A stretch of 64,000 nucleotides of DNA from Sympetrum striolatum (Eukaryota > Arthropoda > Insecta > Odonata > Libellulidae): positions 30,781,849 through 30,845,848 of the forward strand of contig OX388345.1 of the NCBI GenBank assembly GCA_947579665.1, given 5' to 3'. Positions 45,401-57,260 of the stretch are shown in pieces. The notes beneath the pieces are model-generated. The model ran no database searches. It was not told the origin of the DNA and saw only the letters and a program-made list of their open reading frames with translations. Each line of letters starts with the position of its first letter. The stretch's first letter is position 1. The translations under genes and the position numbers were made by a program.

Positions 45401-48220
45401 TTATTTCTAATTTTTTTAACAAGTCAGTAACCGTATACTGTACTCTTTTGTATGCATATGTCTAGTAGGGTTATTGAAGGTGACGATTACTCGTCGAAAC
45501 CTGGTCTTTTTTCAATCTTATATATATTTTTTGTGGAAAAAGTAAAATATTTATTCATTTCTATATTTACTAAAAATGGTTATAAAATGTCTATTTAGGA
45601 ATCAGTTATTATACACCTAAAATTTCACTTTTAGAGGACCTGATAATTAAGATTCCTGACTTTTATTTGATTCGTTATAATAATATGCAAGGAATATAAT
45701 TTAAAAACTGCTACGTATATATTATGTTCCATCTGTTTCATTCAAAATCAACACTGGTTTCTGTGCATAAAGAGCATCATGAAAACCTGATTTACATTTC
45801 CTGTCATGGATTTCGTCACGCTTTAGTATTCTTATAACGTCTAAAAATTGATTTTCATTTTTTTACGTGTAGATCTTCGTTTACGCAATTTAATATATAA
45901 AAATACAAAGGAAGTGAAACGTTGAAATTAAAAATAGGAAGGAGCAACGTTAATCATGGTACAATAAAAATTATGAAATATTCATAGAGAAATATTTTGC
46001 ATTGCAAGCGAATACCACTAAGGGCAGTGGATGCGAATAGGCTTACCAAAGTCAATAAAAGTTATTAATATATTATAAATTTCATAGAAAATCAAACGAT
46101 CTAAAATTTTATTACAATACACAGGCTTTCGTAAAGATGAGAATTATAAAATGTATCCTAACCATAAATAATGAAGTGATTCATTGCCCAATCACAAATT
46201 TATTATAAAATGAATAGAGATGGAAAATGTTCACTGCACCTACTATAATATTTATATTTATTTGAGCTAGTTTATTAATGCATAGAAATTAATATTTAAA
46301 TCACTAAAATATTAAAGTGTAATTAAAATAAAATACAAGGCAATGCCTAGTATGCCACTATCCTGTACTAGCAATTTAGGTTCAGAATTTTCGTAACGCC
46401 AAAGACTTCCTTCCGTATTTTATATTTTAGCTTTTTCTTGGAGTATAATAAACCCTTCCAAAGGGATGAGGGTGTTTACTCTAATTTCTCATATAATAGC
46501 TCTAGCATAAAGATACAAAGCTCTTCAAGAATAAACAGCTCAACAAATGAACTCCGAAAAATTTCTTCTGCGCAGTTTTCTGAGTATTAATTTAATCGAC
46601 TGTATAAGCTCTGACATTAATGCCTATTCGAAGGTGGCGTTGCTATTGGTGATAAAATGTAGGCGGACCTCTGACGTCACTGAGGGAGGGTACGTGACAC
46701 GGGGTCTTAGAGTAAAGAAAGTCGCTTGCGTCAGTCGTTCGGGGGTACTGACCTTTCGCGATGAGCACGTTCCGTGCATTTCCAATTCTCTGCATCCACG
46801 ACCAATATCGACTTCCATTTTCTCCAATATATTTACAAATAGCCCCGGCTAATCCATTTTGCTCGTTTACATCGACGTAAAATCCCGTAAAATAAGGGTA
46901 TTTTAAGGTAAACTAAAATGGGATTGTAGCCGGTAGACGTTGACCTCTGATGTGATAAGTGTATTATTTTAGGTAAAGCTTGGTTGCATCGTTAAATAAT
47001 GCATTATTCAAGATGTATTATATTCTAGATGTATTCAAGATATTCATTCTAGTGATATTTTCCTTTGAATAGTGAGTTTGCGAATATATATTAAACTTAA
47101 AATAATAGAAAATGTATGCAATGCATCTTATCTCAATAATGCCTCAGTAAATAATTCAATTTAGCTTGAAAGCAAAATGGTTCCGATTAAACTATGCATG
47201 GTAGATAAACATTTAGCTTACTATCTGAAGATATTTCATTCCTGGAAAAAACGAAACAGCTCTAATCCGGTGAATGAAAATCAAATCTACATAGCACATA
47301 GAATTGCCTAAAATAAACCTGATTTTCCTCAAAACAAAAAGAAAATTAAGCGATTGACTGCCGCAATACTTCTTTAATACGAAATTAATTGTAAAATTAT
47401 TACAATATTCAAATAATTTTCAGTTTGATTATTCCATTTCAATCATTGATATAAAATTTTTAAAGCTACACTTATGTTGTTCAGCATTGGCATTTATCAG
47501 TGATTATGTGATTAACAAGCCACATATCATAACATCGATGGAATTTTTCTTGAGTATATACTTTTCCAAATTTTTGCAAGAGGATTTGGGATTTGAATAC
47601 ATACATGAGTGATTTACCTTTCTGCAGATTCATGTACATCAAAATTACAATCCGGAGATCCCTATTCAACGCCATCTCGTTCACTTTCTCCCCACCCTTT
47701 AAGTCTGTCCAATATCTGGGATTATAATATGAGATGTATAAATGAAATAAGACGCAGCATTTGTGCTTTCATAATTTTCACACTTAATTGAAACAAACCG
47801 GCACGAAATCAATTAAAAAGTAGTTTTGATAAAAATTGAGAAATCAGGGTTCGGTATGTTCTTCATGAAATATCGGAAACTTAACTTTCCTTTCTTTAAG
47901 TGAGTGGGATTGGGGAAAAAGGCTAAGTTAAATCATACTAAAATATATTCGCTGTTATTCAAATTATCAACTTGTGGTTCGCGTTCACAAAAAGCTCAAG
48001 ACCCTGAGTCTACATACAAAAGTCAATAAATAGATCAAATTCAGCCTCATAACCTTCCTGGTCCAGTCTCGCTTTCTCTTATCTTGTTCAAAAATCATGG
48101 CAAACATTTCGAATTTTCCATTATTTTCTCCATTAGCTTACCATGTTAATGAAACATGACATAATGAAATTAAAAGTTATTATGAAATAAATTCAATCGA
48201 AGAAGACTAACTCTGTAATC
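42486..48220. other. unique sequence with three GC-richer patches, no gene recognised
   Basis: Mostly AT-rich. Patches at about 43060-43340, 44540-45130 and 46620-46850 are richer in GC and CpG. The last carries chance frames on both strands (101 codons plus, 67 minus) without similarity. They could be conserved noncoding elements. A MITE-end-like stretch (GTTTAAAATCTCCAATAG) at about 43619 resembles the 55886 element. Confidence 0.4.
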
Positions 48221-48298
48221 GGGATCATATTTAATAAAATTGCAAAATTTCATAGAAAAAACATTGTGGAATTTTGCAATTTTATTTAATATGGTTCC
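48221..48298. repeat. foldback with 33-bp arms
   Basis: 48221-48253 pairs with 48266-48298 around a 12-nt loop, with one mismatch and a few G-T pairs. The core is AAAATTGCAAAATT/AATTTTGCAATTTT. It could be a small foldback element or a decayed MITE. Confidence 0.7.
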
Positions 48299-48315
48299 TT
48301 ATTGTGGAATATGAA

Positions 48316-48440
48316 ACTTGGTAATTTTTCATAAGAGAGTTTCATTATGCTACCGATTTCGTAAGAAGAACGCCTAAAGATGTAAGTCCTCTTTTGAAAT
48401 TGGTAGCAAAATATAAATCTCCTATGGAATATTACCAAGT
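48316..48440. repeat. foldback element with 45-bp arms, MITE-like
   Basis: 48316-48360 (ACTTGGTAATTTTTCATA...GCTACCGATTTC) is the inverted repeat of 48396-48440 without gaps, about 80 percent identical, around a 35-nt centre. Weaker pairing extends about 17 bp outward. It abuts the 48221-48298 foldback, so the two may be parts of one inverted-repeat element. Confidence 0.6.
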
Positions 48441-49992
48441 ATCTCATTCAGCAATGGCTTTCCACGAAGTCACCAAATATCGATTTGATTTTAAATTTAA
48501 TATAGTTATATTCTTTAATATCTGAATACAAAAGTAGGTATTCAATGTATCAATCCAGTACTTTTTTGTACTTCGAATAATTTTTCATGGATGATTCCGT
48601 TTTTCATTGCTATTGAAACTCATTAACCATTTGGCTCTCATTTACTTCGTAGTGGATGACGACAGGTTTAGCATCAAATCAGTTTCAAACCGTAACTGAC
48701 AAATGCTCCGTTATATTTTTCATGAGTCCTACTCCTTCTTACATTTATATCACAGCCGTAATGTACTCTATTTCATTGATTGAATAAAACTATTTTACTC
48801 AGCATCTGTATATGGCGTCTTCATTACACCTGCATATGGATCTTAGGAACGCAACAACGCAACGATTCGTAGTTCCTATTCCTTGAGTTTATGCAAATAT
48901 ATTTTATCTAATTGCATATTTTTCATCTATCAACGGCAGATTTCGTCGTATTGTTTCTGATTTTTGACTTTAAATTAACAGTTATTAGAATGCTATTAAG
49001 ATAGATATTCATCTATTAGGGGAAATTATATTTTTAAATACTTATATGGAATTGTATTGTATGATGATGACTTCATGGCAGAAACCGGTAGGTTTTTAAA
49101 GGTTCTTGTCGAAAATACGAAGTTCAGTTTTTCCATTTATCTTATTTGGCTGGTTTATTTTAGATAAAGAAATTGGAATTATGATGTAAATCTGTTTATG
49201 AATTAAAGCCGCAGCTTTCAAAATATCCCAGATGCTCTATATTGCATGATTTGCGTGAATTTCAAGTGATAAAACAGAGTTTACAAAACTTGTACAATTC
49301 CACAATATCGAGAAATTATTTTTTCTCAAGAGTATAATTCGGAATGTAATAGAAAATTCTAAGGACATCTTCATGCGTAGTAAATTCAGCCACTTTTATG
49401 AAAGTCATGGCGGTTTTTTTTTAGTTTTAGCCATGACGGCGGTTTTTAGCCCGGAATCTGGTTTGAAACTCAAACTCTCCACTGGTAGCTACCAAAAGCT
49501 AGAGAGACGAAATGAGGATTAGTTAAGTTCCTTTCCTCGCAGTGTCGAAATGCCAAGAAAGGTTAACGATGCAAAAAAAACTCTTTGACCACTTTCAATA
49601 AGAAGTGATCTAAATTAATGATCTTATACGGTATATTTTATACCTCAGTAACTTTAACATTGCAATATCCAAAAGCAAGATGGAGATTAGAGTTAATGAA
49701 AGTTACTTAGATTCTATTCAGTATCACGAGACTTGAAAAATATTCTCTTCGTCAAGATACGGTAGTCAGAACGAAATACTTTGGAAAGATTCTAATCATG
49801 GCATCCAATCCTATTCCAGGAGTAGTATCTTTATTCTTTATAGTATCTTGCGGAAAAATGTAGCTATTAAATACAAAGATAGATATAACCTGATGGTGAG
49901 ATGGATATTTGATCTGCAACCTATGTAGACAAATTAATGTTTTGGAACAGCGAAAACACTTCTAATATGATAGGAGCTAAACTGTTAAATAT
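48441..49992. other. unique AT-rich sequence, no gene recognised
   Basis: No frame, repeat or RNA gene noted in this stretch upstream of the tRNA gene. Confidence 0.5.
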
Positions 49993-50076
49993 GTCAGGAT
50001 GGCCGAGCGGTCCAAGGCGCTGCGTTCAGGTCGCAGTCCGGTTCTCCGGGCGTGGGTTCGAATCCCACTTCTGACA
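49993..50076 (+). tRNA. tRNA-Leu (anticodon CAG)
   Basis: This type II tRNA with a long variable arm has acceptor GTCAGGA/TTCTGAC and discriminator A. The D arm contains TGGCCGAGCGG (the A box, 50000-50010). The anticodon stem is CTGCG/CGCAG with loop TTCAGGT, giving CAG at 50027-50029. The T arm contains GGTTCGAATCC (the B box, 50055-50065). There is no intron. It decodes CUG leucine codons. All stems pair (one G-T in the acceptor), and it matches the strongly conserved animal tRNA-Leu(CAG), so it is probably functional. Confidence 0.97.
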
Positions 50077-50080
50077 AACA

Positions 50081-50085
50081 TTTTT
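50081..50085 (+). terminator. Pol III terminator of tRNA-Leu
   Basis: Five T residues start 5 bases after the mature 3' end. Confidence 0.9.
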
Positions 50086-52530
50086 ATGGGATATACTTTC
50101 TAGGTTACATTTACAACATTTTTGCAGGTACCGACGGGTGGGATGGTTTTAAAAATCCAATCGAGAAACCGGAATTTCTCGGGAAATTTTGTCGTGAATT
50201 TAAAATTAAACCTCTAAAGCAAAGAAAGGACATAGCTAAGTATTCTTTTCTCAATAGAGGTATGTCTGAGTGAAATGAGTTACCTGGATCACTCTTAAGG
50301 CCCTTGCCAGAAAAAAAAATTTTCAATAGGAAATATTTTTAATATGTAATAGTAATATTGTGTAATGCTGTGAAATGTGTAGTAGTAATTTAGGGACCTC
50401 TGGAAAAGCAAGGGATTGCGGAGGGAAGCAGGGTGATGTACGGTGGGGTTTACCCTGTGACCTCTACGGTAGCCGAGAAGGCCTGTCATGAGCCCCAAAA
50501 AAAACAGTAAAACAGTTACAAATATTAAATATTATGCATGCATTAATTAGTTTTAAATTGAATTTAATATGTGTATGTAATCATTCTATGGATATTGTGT
50601 ATTTATCATTTATGTGTTTTATATCAATTACGTTTATAATTTGTACTTGTTGTATATGTAGGTAGAAAAAAATGCCACCATACTTACAGCCTACCTGCAA
50701 TTTATGCTTTAATTTATAATAACGGTATCCCTGATAGTTATATTGGTATCTACGAAACCCTCATAAGGGATATAGTGTCTTCCGAAGTTTTTTTGAGGTG
50801 ATTGGGTGTTATGTTCAAAGGCGTTAGATATATTGTATCGTAAGAATTGTAGAATGAAGCAATTGAACACCGCAAGTTACTTCGTAATTAATTAATGATT
50901 ATTTGGTCACCCAGAGAGATTGCCGGCTTATGTTGAATGCTCAGGAAACTGGTTTATGATCCGAATGCGGAAGTTCACCAAAAATGTTATTGATTCCGAG
51001 CGAGGTCACGGTGACCTCCTTTCCTTTGACTAGGGAGTTAATGGCAGGTTGTTTTCGGCAGCAGATAGGATTGGCGCCGTAAGGGTTGACTCGGGGTGGA
51101 TTCGGGGGAGCGAGATTTAACGATTTCACATCTCCATTTCCCATAAAAGATGGAAAAAAGGTCTGCTCAAGCTGTTGCTCGAGATAGATTTCAGCTCAAA
51201 ATATCGTGGTTTGACTACATCGAAAATGAGAAAAAATTGAGAGTAATCCCTGTACCTGCTTCGGTTGTGTTCAGCTGAAAGCGACATTAATCCTTTTAAT
51301 TGGTCACAACTGTTGCCATCATTTGGACTCGTATTTACTCTATTTTAGGGTTAACTGTTTCTTCCTAGCACTGAAACCCTAGAAAATACGTGTGCTTAAG
51401 AATTATTTTTTTCCTTTTATACTTATCTTTATTTTTGTATGTTCTTGTGTTTTATTATGTTCGTTACTTCCACGAAAAGTAAGTCTACGTTTCATTATTT
51501 TATTTTCGGAGGCTAATCTTTATAAATAACGAAGGAATCCTTTACCACAATATATAATTTATTCGACAACGTTATTCAGACCCTGTAGATTATTATCAGG
51601 TACCCGATCTTATTCATTGTTTTGTTTTCAAAAGTACATTACATTGTTTTTTTATAATGGAGGACTGCCACAAATCCAAGACCGGATTAATAGAATCTAT
51701 CAAGATAGTCTTGAATTGAATTTTATTTTAAGTAATAGTTATAAAACAGAAAAAGAAATTTAAGGAAGAAAATATTCTCTCAATACTCTAATTTAAAGAG
51801 TAATATGTTGATTGATTTTGAGAGACTTATTTTTACCATCGAATATTCTTATTGATTAAACGTCCCAAAAACCGTAAATTGCGATAGTTGAAGCCGTCAT
51901 CCCAAACATGTCAATGTATTTTATCACTCACTGCGATAAATGAGGAGTAAATTATTATAAATAGTCAAGATTAGGTATGCATATACTGAAATCGATAGTG
52001 GAACGCCAGACAATGTGTGCGTATATTTAAAATGCTTTTAGTTTTCGTTAGCATATCGTTCCTATAATAAATAAAGAATCAGCAAGTAACAGCTATTAAT
52101 TCGATCGAAGACTTATAAAACAACAAAAATGAATTGAATGCCTTTAAATGCTACGGTTATTACCATGATTATTTGATTTGACATTTTACCGTTAAAATTT
52201 TAATTGTGTCAGAACTCAAAGCCAATTTTAACGGGAAGAGCAAATCGTTTATTCTGTTAACCTTAATTGTTACCTACCTAATTTATTTCGCTAAATACAA
52301 CACGAGTTTGGATATTCGTTTGTTGCGTACTTACCGTGAAAGAAGATTGATCCACGCTCCATGCCAAGTGATCAGCAGTGATCAAATCTCATAAAAAAGT
52401 ATCACGGATAGTAAAAAAACGAGTTAAAACATAAGTGAACGTTTCACTCAGATATTAAAAGTATACTTAAACTTGAAATTAATCAAGGAACTAATTCAAG
52501 AAAAATGGTAATGTAAATACAAGGATGAAA
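50086..52530. other. unique sequence, no gene recognised
   Basis: A stretch after TTTTTGCAG at about 50127 stays open to 50273 (GTDGWDGFKNPIEKPEFLG...) but matches nothing I know. 50390-50510 and 50940-51150 are GC-richer without recognised content. Confidence 0.4.
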
Positions 52531-52573
52531 AATAAGCTTAAAGTATGCGCTCAGACCATACTTTAAGCTTATT
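52531..52573. repeat. perfect 17-bp inverted repeat
   Basis: AATAAGCTTAAAGTATG (52531-52547) and its exact reverse complement (52557-52573) are separated by 9 nt. It lies at the left border of the RT relic at 52590. Confidence 0.9.
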
Positions 52574-52589
52574 AAGTATGAAAGAAATG

Positions 52590-52765
52590 GATGGAGAGAT
52601 AAGATTGATTTTTGCCTCTATGGAAAAGAGTATGAGGAGATACAACTGCAAGGTGAATAACAGTAAATCAAAAGTGATAGTGCATTGATGAAATACGGAA
52701 AACAATTTCAAGTGAACTAGTAATGGACACGTTTGTAAAGGACAAGGGGTGCTGCTATTTTGGTA
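52590..52765 (+). pseudogene. probable decayed RTE-like reverse transcriptase fragment
   Basis: Conceptual translation gives RRYNCKVNNSKSKVIVH, a stop, RNTENNFKCELVMD, and DKGCCYFG. The order resembles the RT stretch after the YADD box in RTE-type elements (..YNLKIN..KTKVM..K.F.YLG). It is short and interrupted; the assignment rests on this one motif. Confidence 0.35.
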
Positions 52766-52972
52766 ACCACTTCTCATTCAAATGACAAATTGGTTTTGGC
52801 GTTGATTTCTAGGGTCGGATGCATCCGTTCCCCATACAGAATAATTCGATTAACAGAGACTCGAGCCCGGAACTTCGGAGGAATGATCACGGGTAACTAC
52901 CAGTTAACGTGTGCAAATATATATTTATCTGAAATCTAGATGATCAGGCGTTACCTTGTGGAAAGCCATTGA
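52766..52972. other. unique sequence with a B-box-like site
   Basis: On the minus strand GGGCTCGAGTCTC near 52858-52870 vaguely resembles a SINE B box. Too weak to call. Confidence 0.3.
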
Positions 52973-53155
52973 GGTAATGAAGAAATAACTCTGTAAATTT
53001 TGCACACTTTTATTTTGCTTAAGACCGGTTTCGCTACCGGAGTAGCATCTTCTGCTGGGTAACTCCTCTCTTCCAGAAGATGCTGCTCCGGTAGCGAAAC
53101 CGGTTGTAAGCAAAATAAAAGTGTGGAAAATTTACAGTGTTATTTCTTCATTGCC
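52973..53155. repeat. long foldback, 82-bp arms about 93 percent identical
   Basis: 52973-53054 is the ungapped inverted repeat of 53074-53155, with 6 mismatches in 82 and a 19-nt loop. The arms contain ACCGGTTTCGCTACCGGAG next to GCATCTTCTG, itself partly palindromic, and an AAAATAAAAGTGTG stretch. Motifs of the type 'GAAACCGGT ... AAAATAAAAGTGTG' occur as dispersed repeats in many arthropods, in my recollection. The class is not known to me. Confidence 0.85.
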
Positions 53156-55559
53156 TATATATTTATCTGTGTTTGATTCGGTTTAATGCGTGTGACGCAA
53201 GATGCTCTTCGCTATAATTCCATAGAAAGGTATTCTCTGATAATAAAGCATGAGATATCTAATCATGATGAGAAATCTAATTCCCCTATGTGAGAAAGGC
53301 GAACGGAGTAATCAAAGAGCGGACTGTGACGGGATAGTGAAATTTCCGAACTCACGATCTATTCAAGGGATTGGGCCTACCCCGGCGTGAATTCTTGAGT
53401 TTCCCCGAGGCTCGAATTTTCCTTACAATGGATTTCATGCCCCATAACAGACTTTCTAATAGACTTCCCGCCTTTGGGCAGAAACATTTACTTTACCTAA
53501 GCACCATCGTCAGGTCTATTACCACCTCAACCTAATAATGTTCCTATCAACTACGCAGTGTTTGGGGCAAGATAGTATAGAGCTTTAAAGAGGTTCAAAC
53601 ATCACAAAGATCCAAATAGCGAAAAGCTATAATTTGGATTTTCATTTCAGTGCTTTTCGTTCGTAAGGAAAGTTTAAACGTGTTTTGTTGTCGGTCGTTG
53701 CTATGCAAGAATTGTCAAAGATGATGAATTAAGTTCCCCTTAGTTATTAGTCGTATACAGGTGAAAATTTGTTCTTTACATTAATGAAATTTGTATAGCG
53801 TAACTCTAGAGTAGCTCTTTGGGAAATAATAGCCAAGGCTGCTTAGCGCTCCCAGCCCTCAGCTTAAAATTCAGAGGCCGGATAAAATCTTGAATGCTGC
53901 AGCTCTTGAAGTGAGAGGTATAAGAAAGTTTTGAGTGTATAATCTCTTGAAATTTTCTCCGTTGGTGGAATAAGCGAGAAAAGGTCTTTATGGTAGGTAA
54001 TTAACCAAAAAAATTTTTTCCGCAAAAATAATCAAATTTCAATTTACTTTGGTTCCTTCCCGTAATGTATACAATAATTTTTTTCTCAAATAAATATATT
54101 CGTGGAATACCTTCGTCAATTTCTGATTGGTTAAATTAAATATAATTACACTTGTATTAGTATTAATGGTTCTACACAATTAGCAATTATGATATTGGTA
54201 TTAAAGTTTTAATTAGGTATTAAGGTTTTCTATAGGCCCCGTTAAACTAATTTGTCCAAGGAGCCAAGGTACTGTTAGGAGTGTTCTGTAGGAACCTAAA
54301 TAAAAATTGTTAAAGATACCTCTGTTAGTTACTTATATATCAATCCATCCATCCAAAGAATACATTGGTTCTACTGTAATATTCATCATAAATATCAGTT
54401 ATTTTAAAGTACACCCATATATTACCATACGACTATTATAACAACTAAGTATTAAATGGGAGTAAATTTTCTGTAAATGCCATTTTATAATTGCGTTCAT
54501 TTCCACCATTTACCTGGTAAATTAGGAGTCTATTTCCATTTTGTTACTCATGTTTTTTTATTGGAGAGAGATTCAGAAAACGTATCTTTAAACTAAGAAA
54601 ATATTGCATGATTTAATATTACTTACCACTACCTTACTCATAAAGCATCCCTTTAACTGGAAATAGATAGTTAAATAGTTAAATTCATGTCCAGAAAGAC
54701 GTGGGTTACTGTCCTAGGCATGTGGCTATTTTCACTTCTTGTTAAACTTAAGAAAATATTCTTGATGGATTAAGATATAAACCAAAGAAATATGTGAATA
54801 TGAATTATATGAAAAATTACTTCAAGTTTTGAAAAAATCCTTATATATAGTTATACATTACCACAAGGCTTGTGACCAACCAGCAAAGGTTTCTAGTAAT
54901 AATAATGTAATTAAATTCCAATATCCTATATTTTCGATAAATACAAGATCAAAGCACATTAAACCATTGAAGAGATTGTTCGGTTTAGTTTAAAAATGAA
55001 ATGGAGATGATGCGTCACGGAAAAGTTTTCGGAGAGAGCGTTAAAAGTCATAAAGCTTCTCTCTACCTCTTTCATGGCTTCATTAGCACCACTAGTAGAC
55101 AGAGATAAAGAGGAAATTGTGATCCCTTCAGCTCATAAACGGGAGATTTAGCAAGGTGAGATAAATACCGTCCGGGTAACCCTTCCGGTAACAGATGGTC
55201 GGTTTTGAAGCCAAGGATGGAAGGGAATGTTTACCAAAGTAAACGTGACATTATTGTTCTAGCTTCCACGTCATCATGTAACAATGGCTTTTCAGGAGTC
55301 AGCGAAACGAAGTATTCAATTGAAAGCAATGAAACGGCTTCATTGGTGAGCAGTAAATCAAAGTCAGGTTTAATCCCACGAGCCGAGGCAGATTTAGGCT
55401 CAGATTTGTCTCTAATTTACCGGAGTCGTTAAAGGTAACAGCAGCAACCCTTATTAAAGTTGCGATACAGAGTGATTTATTTTCACCCCTAACGGTACTG
55501 CATCCATCCATAAAGAATAGAATAGTATTCCTACACAAAATAATAATATCTTTTCATTT
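53156..55559. other. unique AT-rich sequence, no gene recognised
   Basis: Frames at 55205-55432 (plus) and 55299-55538 (minus) overlap each other in a moderately GC-rich part and have no known similarity. Confidence 0.45.
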
Positions 55560-55680
55560 CGCATTCCTTCAGTGGAATAATTACATGCCTGACATATTCA
55601 TAGACGTACAATGTTAAAACGAAGTGAATTTACCCGCTAGGCTGGCACTCGAACCCAGGACTCCCCGTATTTCAATTTTT
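55560..55680 (-). mobile_element. SINE relic
   Basis: On the minus strand CCTGGGTTCGAGTGCC carries a B-box-like core followed by AGCCTAGCGGGTAAATTCAC and about 90 bp of body. The A box is not preserved. The layout is like the 63780-63905 SINE (CCTGGGTTCGAGTCCCAGCC). Confidence 0.45.
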
Positions 55681-55885
55681 TTCACTTATTCTCATTAGGT
55701 TTGAGTTTTAAGGTGCATGCTTCCTCGTGTTATATTAACCTTAATTTCATCATCTTTTTCCAATAGTAATTCTGGATTTGCTATTTAGCATCGCATCTTT
55801 ATATCTATCTCCCAACTTCTGAGAAAGTAATCAGGATTTGTAAAGAAAGAAAATTGCCATACAATTATTGCTATTAATGAACTAG

Positions 55886-56063
55886 AGGTTTAAAATCTCC
55901 AGTAGCCGTATTTGTCGGCACTTCGTACCTTTTTGCTCACAGATTTTTGGAAACTTTCAACTTTTGGATTTTAAGAAACCGGTAATCTGGTCCTTTCGGT
56001 TGTTCCTGAAACGTGACAGAAAAGTACGGAGCGCAATAAAACGGCTATTGGATATTTAAACCT
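55886..56063. mobile_element. small MITE with about 25-bp inverted termini
   Basis: The left end AGGTTTAAAATCTCCAGTAG and the right end (reverse complement AGGTTTAAATATCCAATAGC) are imperfect inverted repeats 178 bp apart. No clear target duplication is seen and the superfamily is undetermined. A similar end occurs alone at about 43619. Confidence 0.5.
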
Positions 56064-56689
56064 TCAAATTAGGATCGATCAACTTTTGTCTTACAAAATA
56101 ATCAAATATGAATAATTAATGTGATGAATACATTTATGTTGCCTAGTGTTATCTGAAAACAAATTTTACCTGCTGTCATTGAGGTTATCTTAGTGGGAAA
56201 CAATTAAATTCAAACATAATTAAAGGACATGCCCACAGCCAGATTACTTTTTATGAGTGTTATCTGCTAATCAATTTGCAAAAAGTGATTATATGTATAT
56301 GGAACCGAATTATTCGGAGAGGATGTTGAGTAAAGTAGAAATTACACCTCTTCATTGGTGAACCACTTTCAATTGATTTATTTGATGAGAAAGACGTTGA
56401 AAAACAAGGTGGATCAAATGTCTGGCGTTTAGGATGCATTATCAAAATTGCAACTGAAGGGAAGTTGGGGACTCGGAGAACAACGGAAAGGATAAAGGTT
56501 TCAGCTAATGGACGAACTTGGATGGGACAAAGAGCCAGGATTCCAAGACAACAGAATATCCTAAACAATAGGTAGCACGGTGCAACATTTAATCCTACAA
56601 CTGTCGAGAAGACGCGACATTAATTAGGGCTTTTATCTCATAATTATCAAACAAAGAAGAAGAGAGGATTAAATCACACCATATAAGAA
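56064..56689. other. unique sequence, no gene recognised
   Basis: A 102-codon minus-strand frame (56260-56568) begins MFRIFCCLGILALCP, which is hydrophobic, but it matches no family I know. Confidence 0.35.
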
Positions 56690-57260
56690 GGCTCAGACAC
56701 GGGAGGACGCGTAAATATTTTTCGCGCATAAAAATGAGTTATCGCGAGCCCTTAAACTCATAAGCGGGATATACCGCGAGTCGAGATAAATTTCGCCGCA
56801 TTAGCCCCCCGGTAATCGCCGCGGCATAAAGTAGTCGCTCCCGAAAAGTACGTACGACACCAATTTCGCGGCTCCACAATGACCCGGGAGATTTCACGCA
56901 ATTTCCATTTAATGCGGCGGATTACCGAGGAGGAGCGGCCCCTTATTCCCCACACCCCCGGGATGACCTTCCCATTCTGCACTCCGCGGTCAACGGCAGC
57001 TCCTGCGCCCGGAGGAAAGGAGCCGCATCCCGGGACAAAGGGGAGCTACGCGAGCGCCCCAGCGCCGCTCCCGCAAACTACCCGCCAACTATTCGAATTC
57101 TTCATCGACCTTCGCGAGTCGCGCCGAAAGCGGCGTATTTTTACGCCCTCCCCGCTCGCCCTAATGACCGAGATACGTCGGATGGGGTTTGAAATGGGGG
57201 ACGGCTTCGTAAAGATCACCCGAGGGCCCCTGCGGAGGATTTGCGTCCCTTAATTCTCGT
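56690..57260. other. CpG-rich GC block
   Basis: About 570 bp are far richer in GC and CpG than anything else in the window (many CGCG, GCCGC and CCCGGG sites) with sharp borders. Frames on both strands (56879-57253 plus, 124 codons; 56758-56982 minus) are long because stops are rare at this composition. They have no recognised domain. It could be a CpG-island promoter or first exon, a conserved regulatory element, or an unmethylated island. No TATA or initiator can be assigned. Confidence 0.5.

Noticed and set aside
46547..46852. 101-codon plus-strand frame in a GC-richer patch
   Set aside because: Opposite strand is open too, and no domain is recognised; expected from composition.
50941..51144. 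Minus-strand frame ending ..ELPHSDHKPVS, like an APE endonuclease SDH motif
   Set aside because: The rest of the frame has no endonuclease motifs; one short match is not enough.
52800..52920. SINE with B-box-like GGGCTCGAGTCTC
   Set aside because: B box imperfect, A box absent, no tail.
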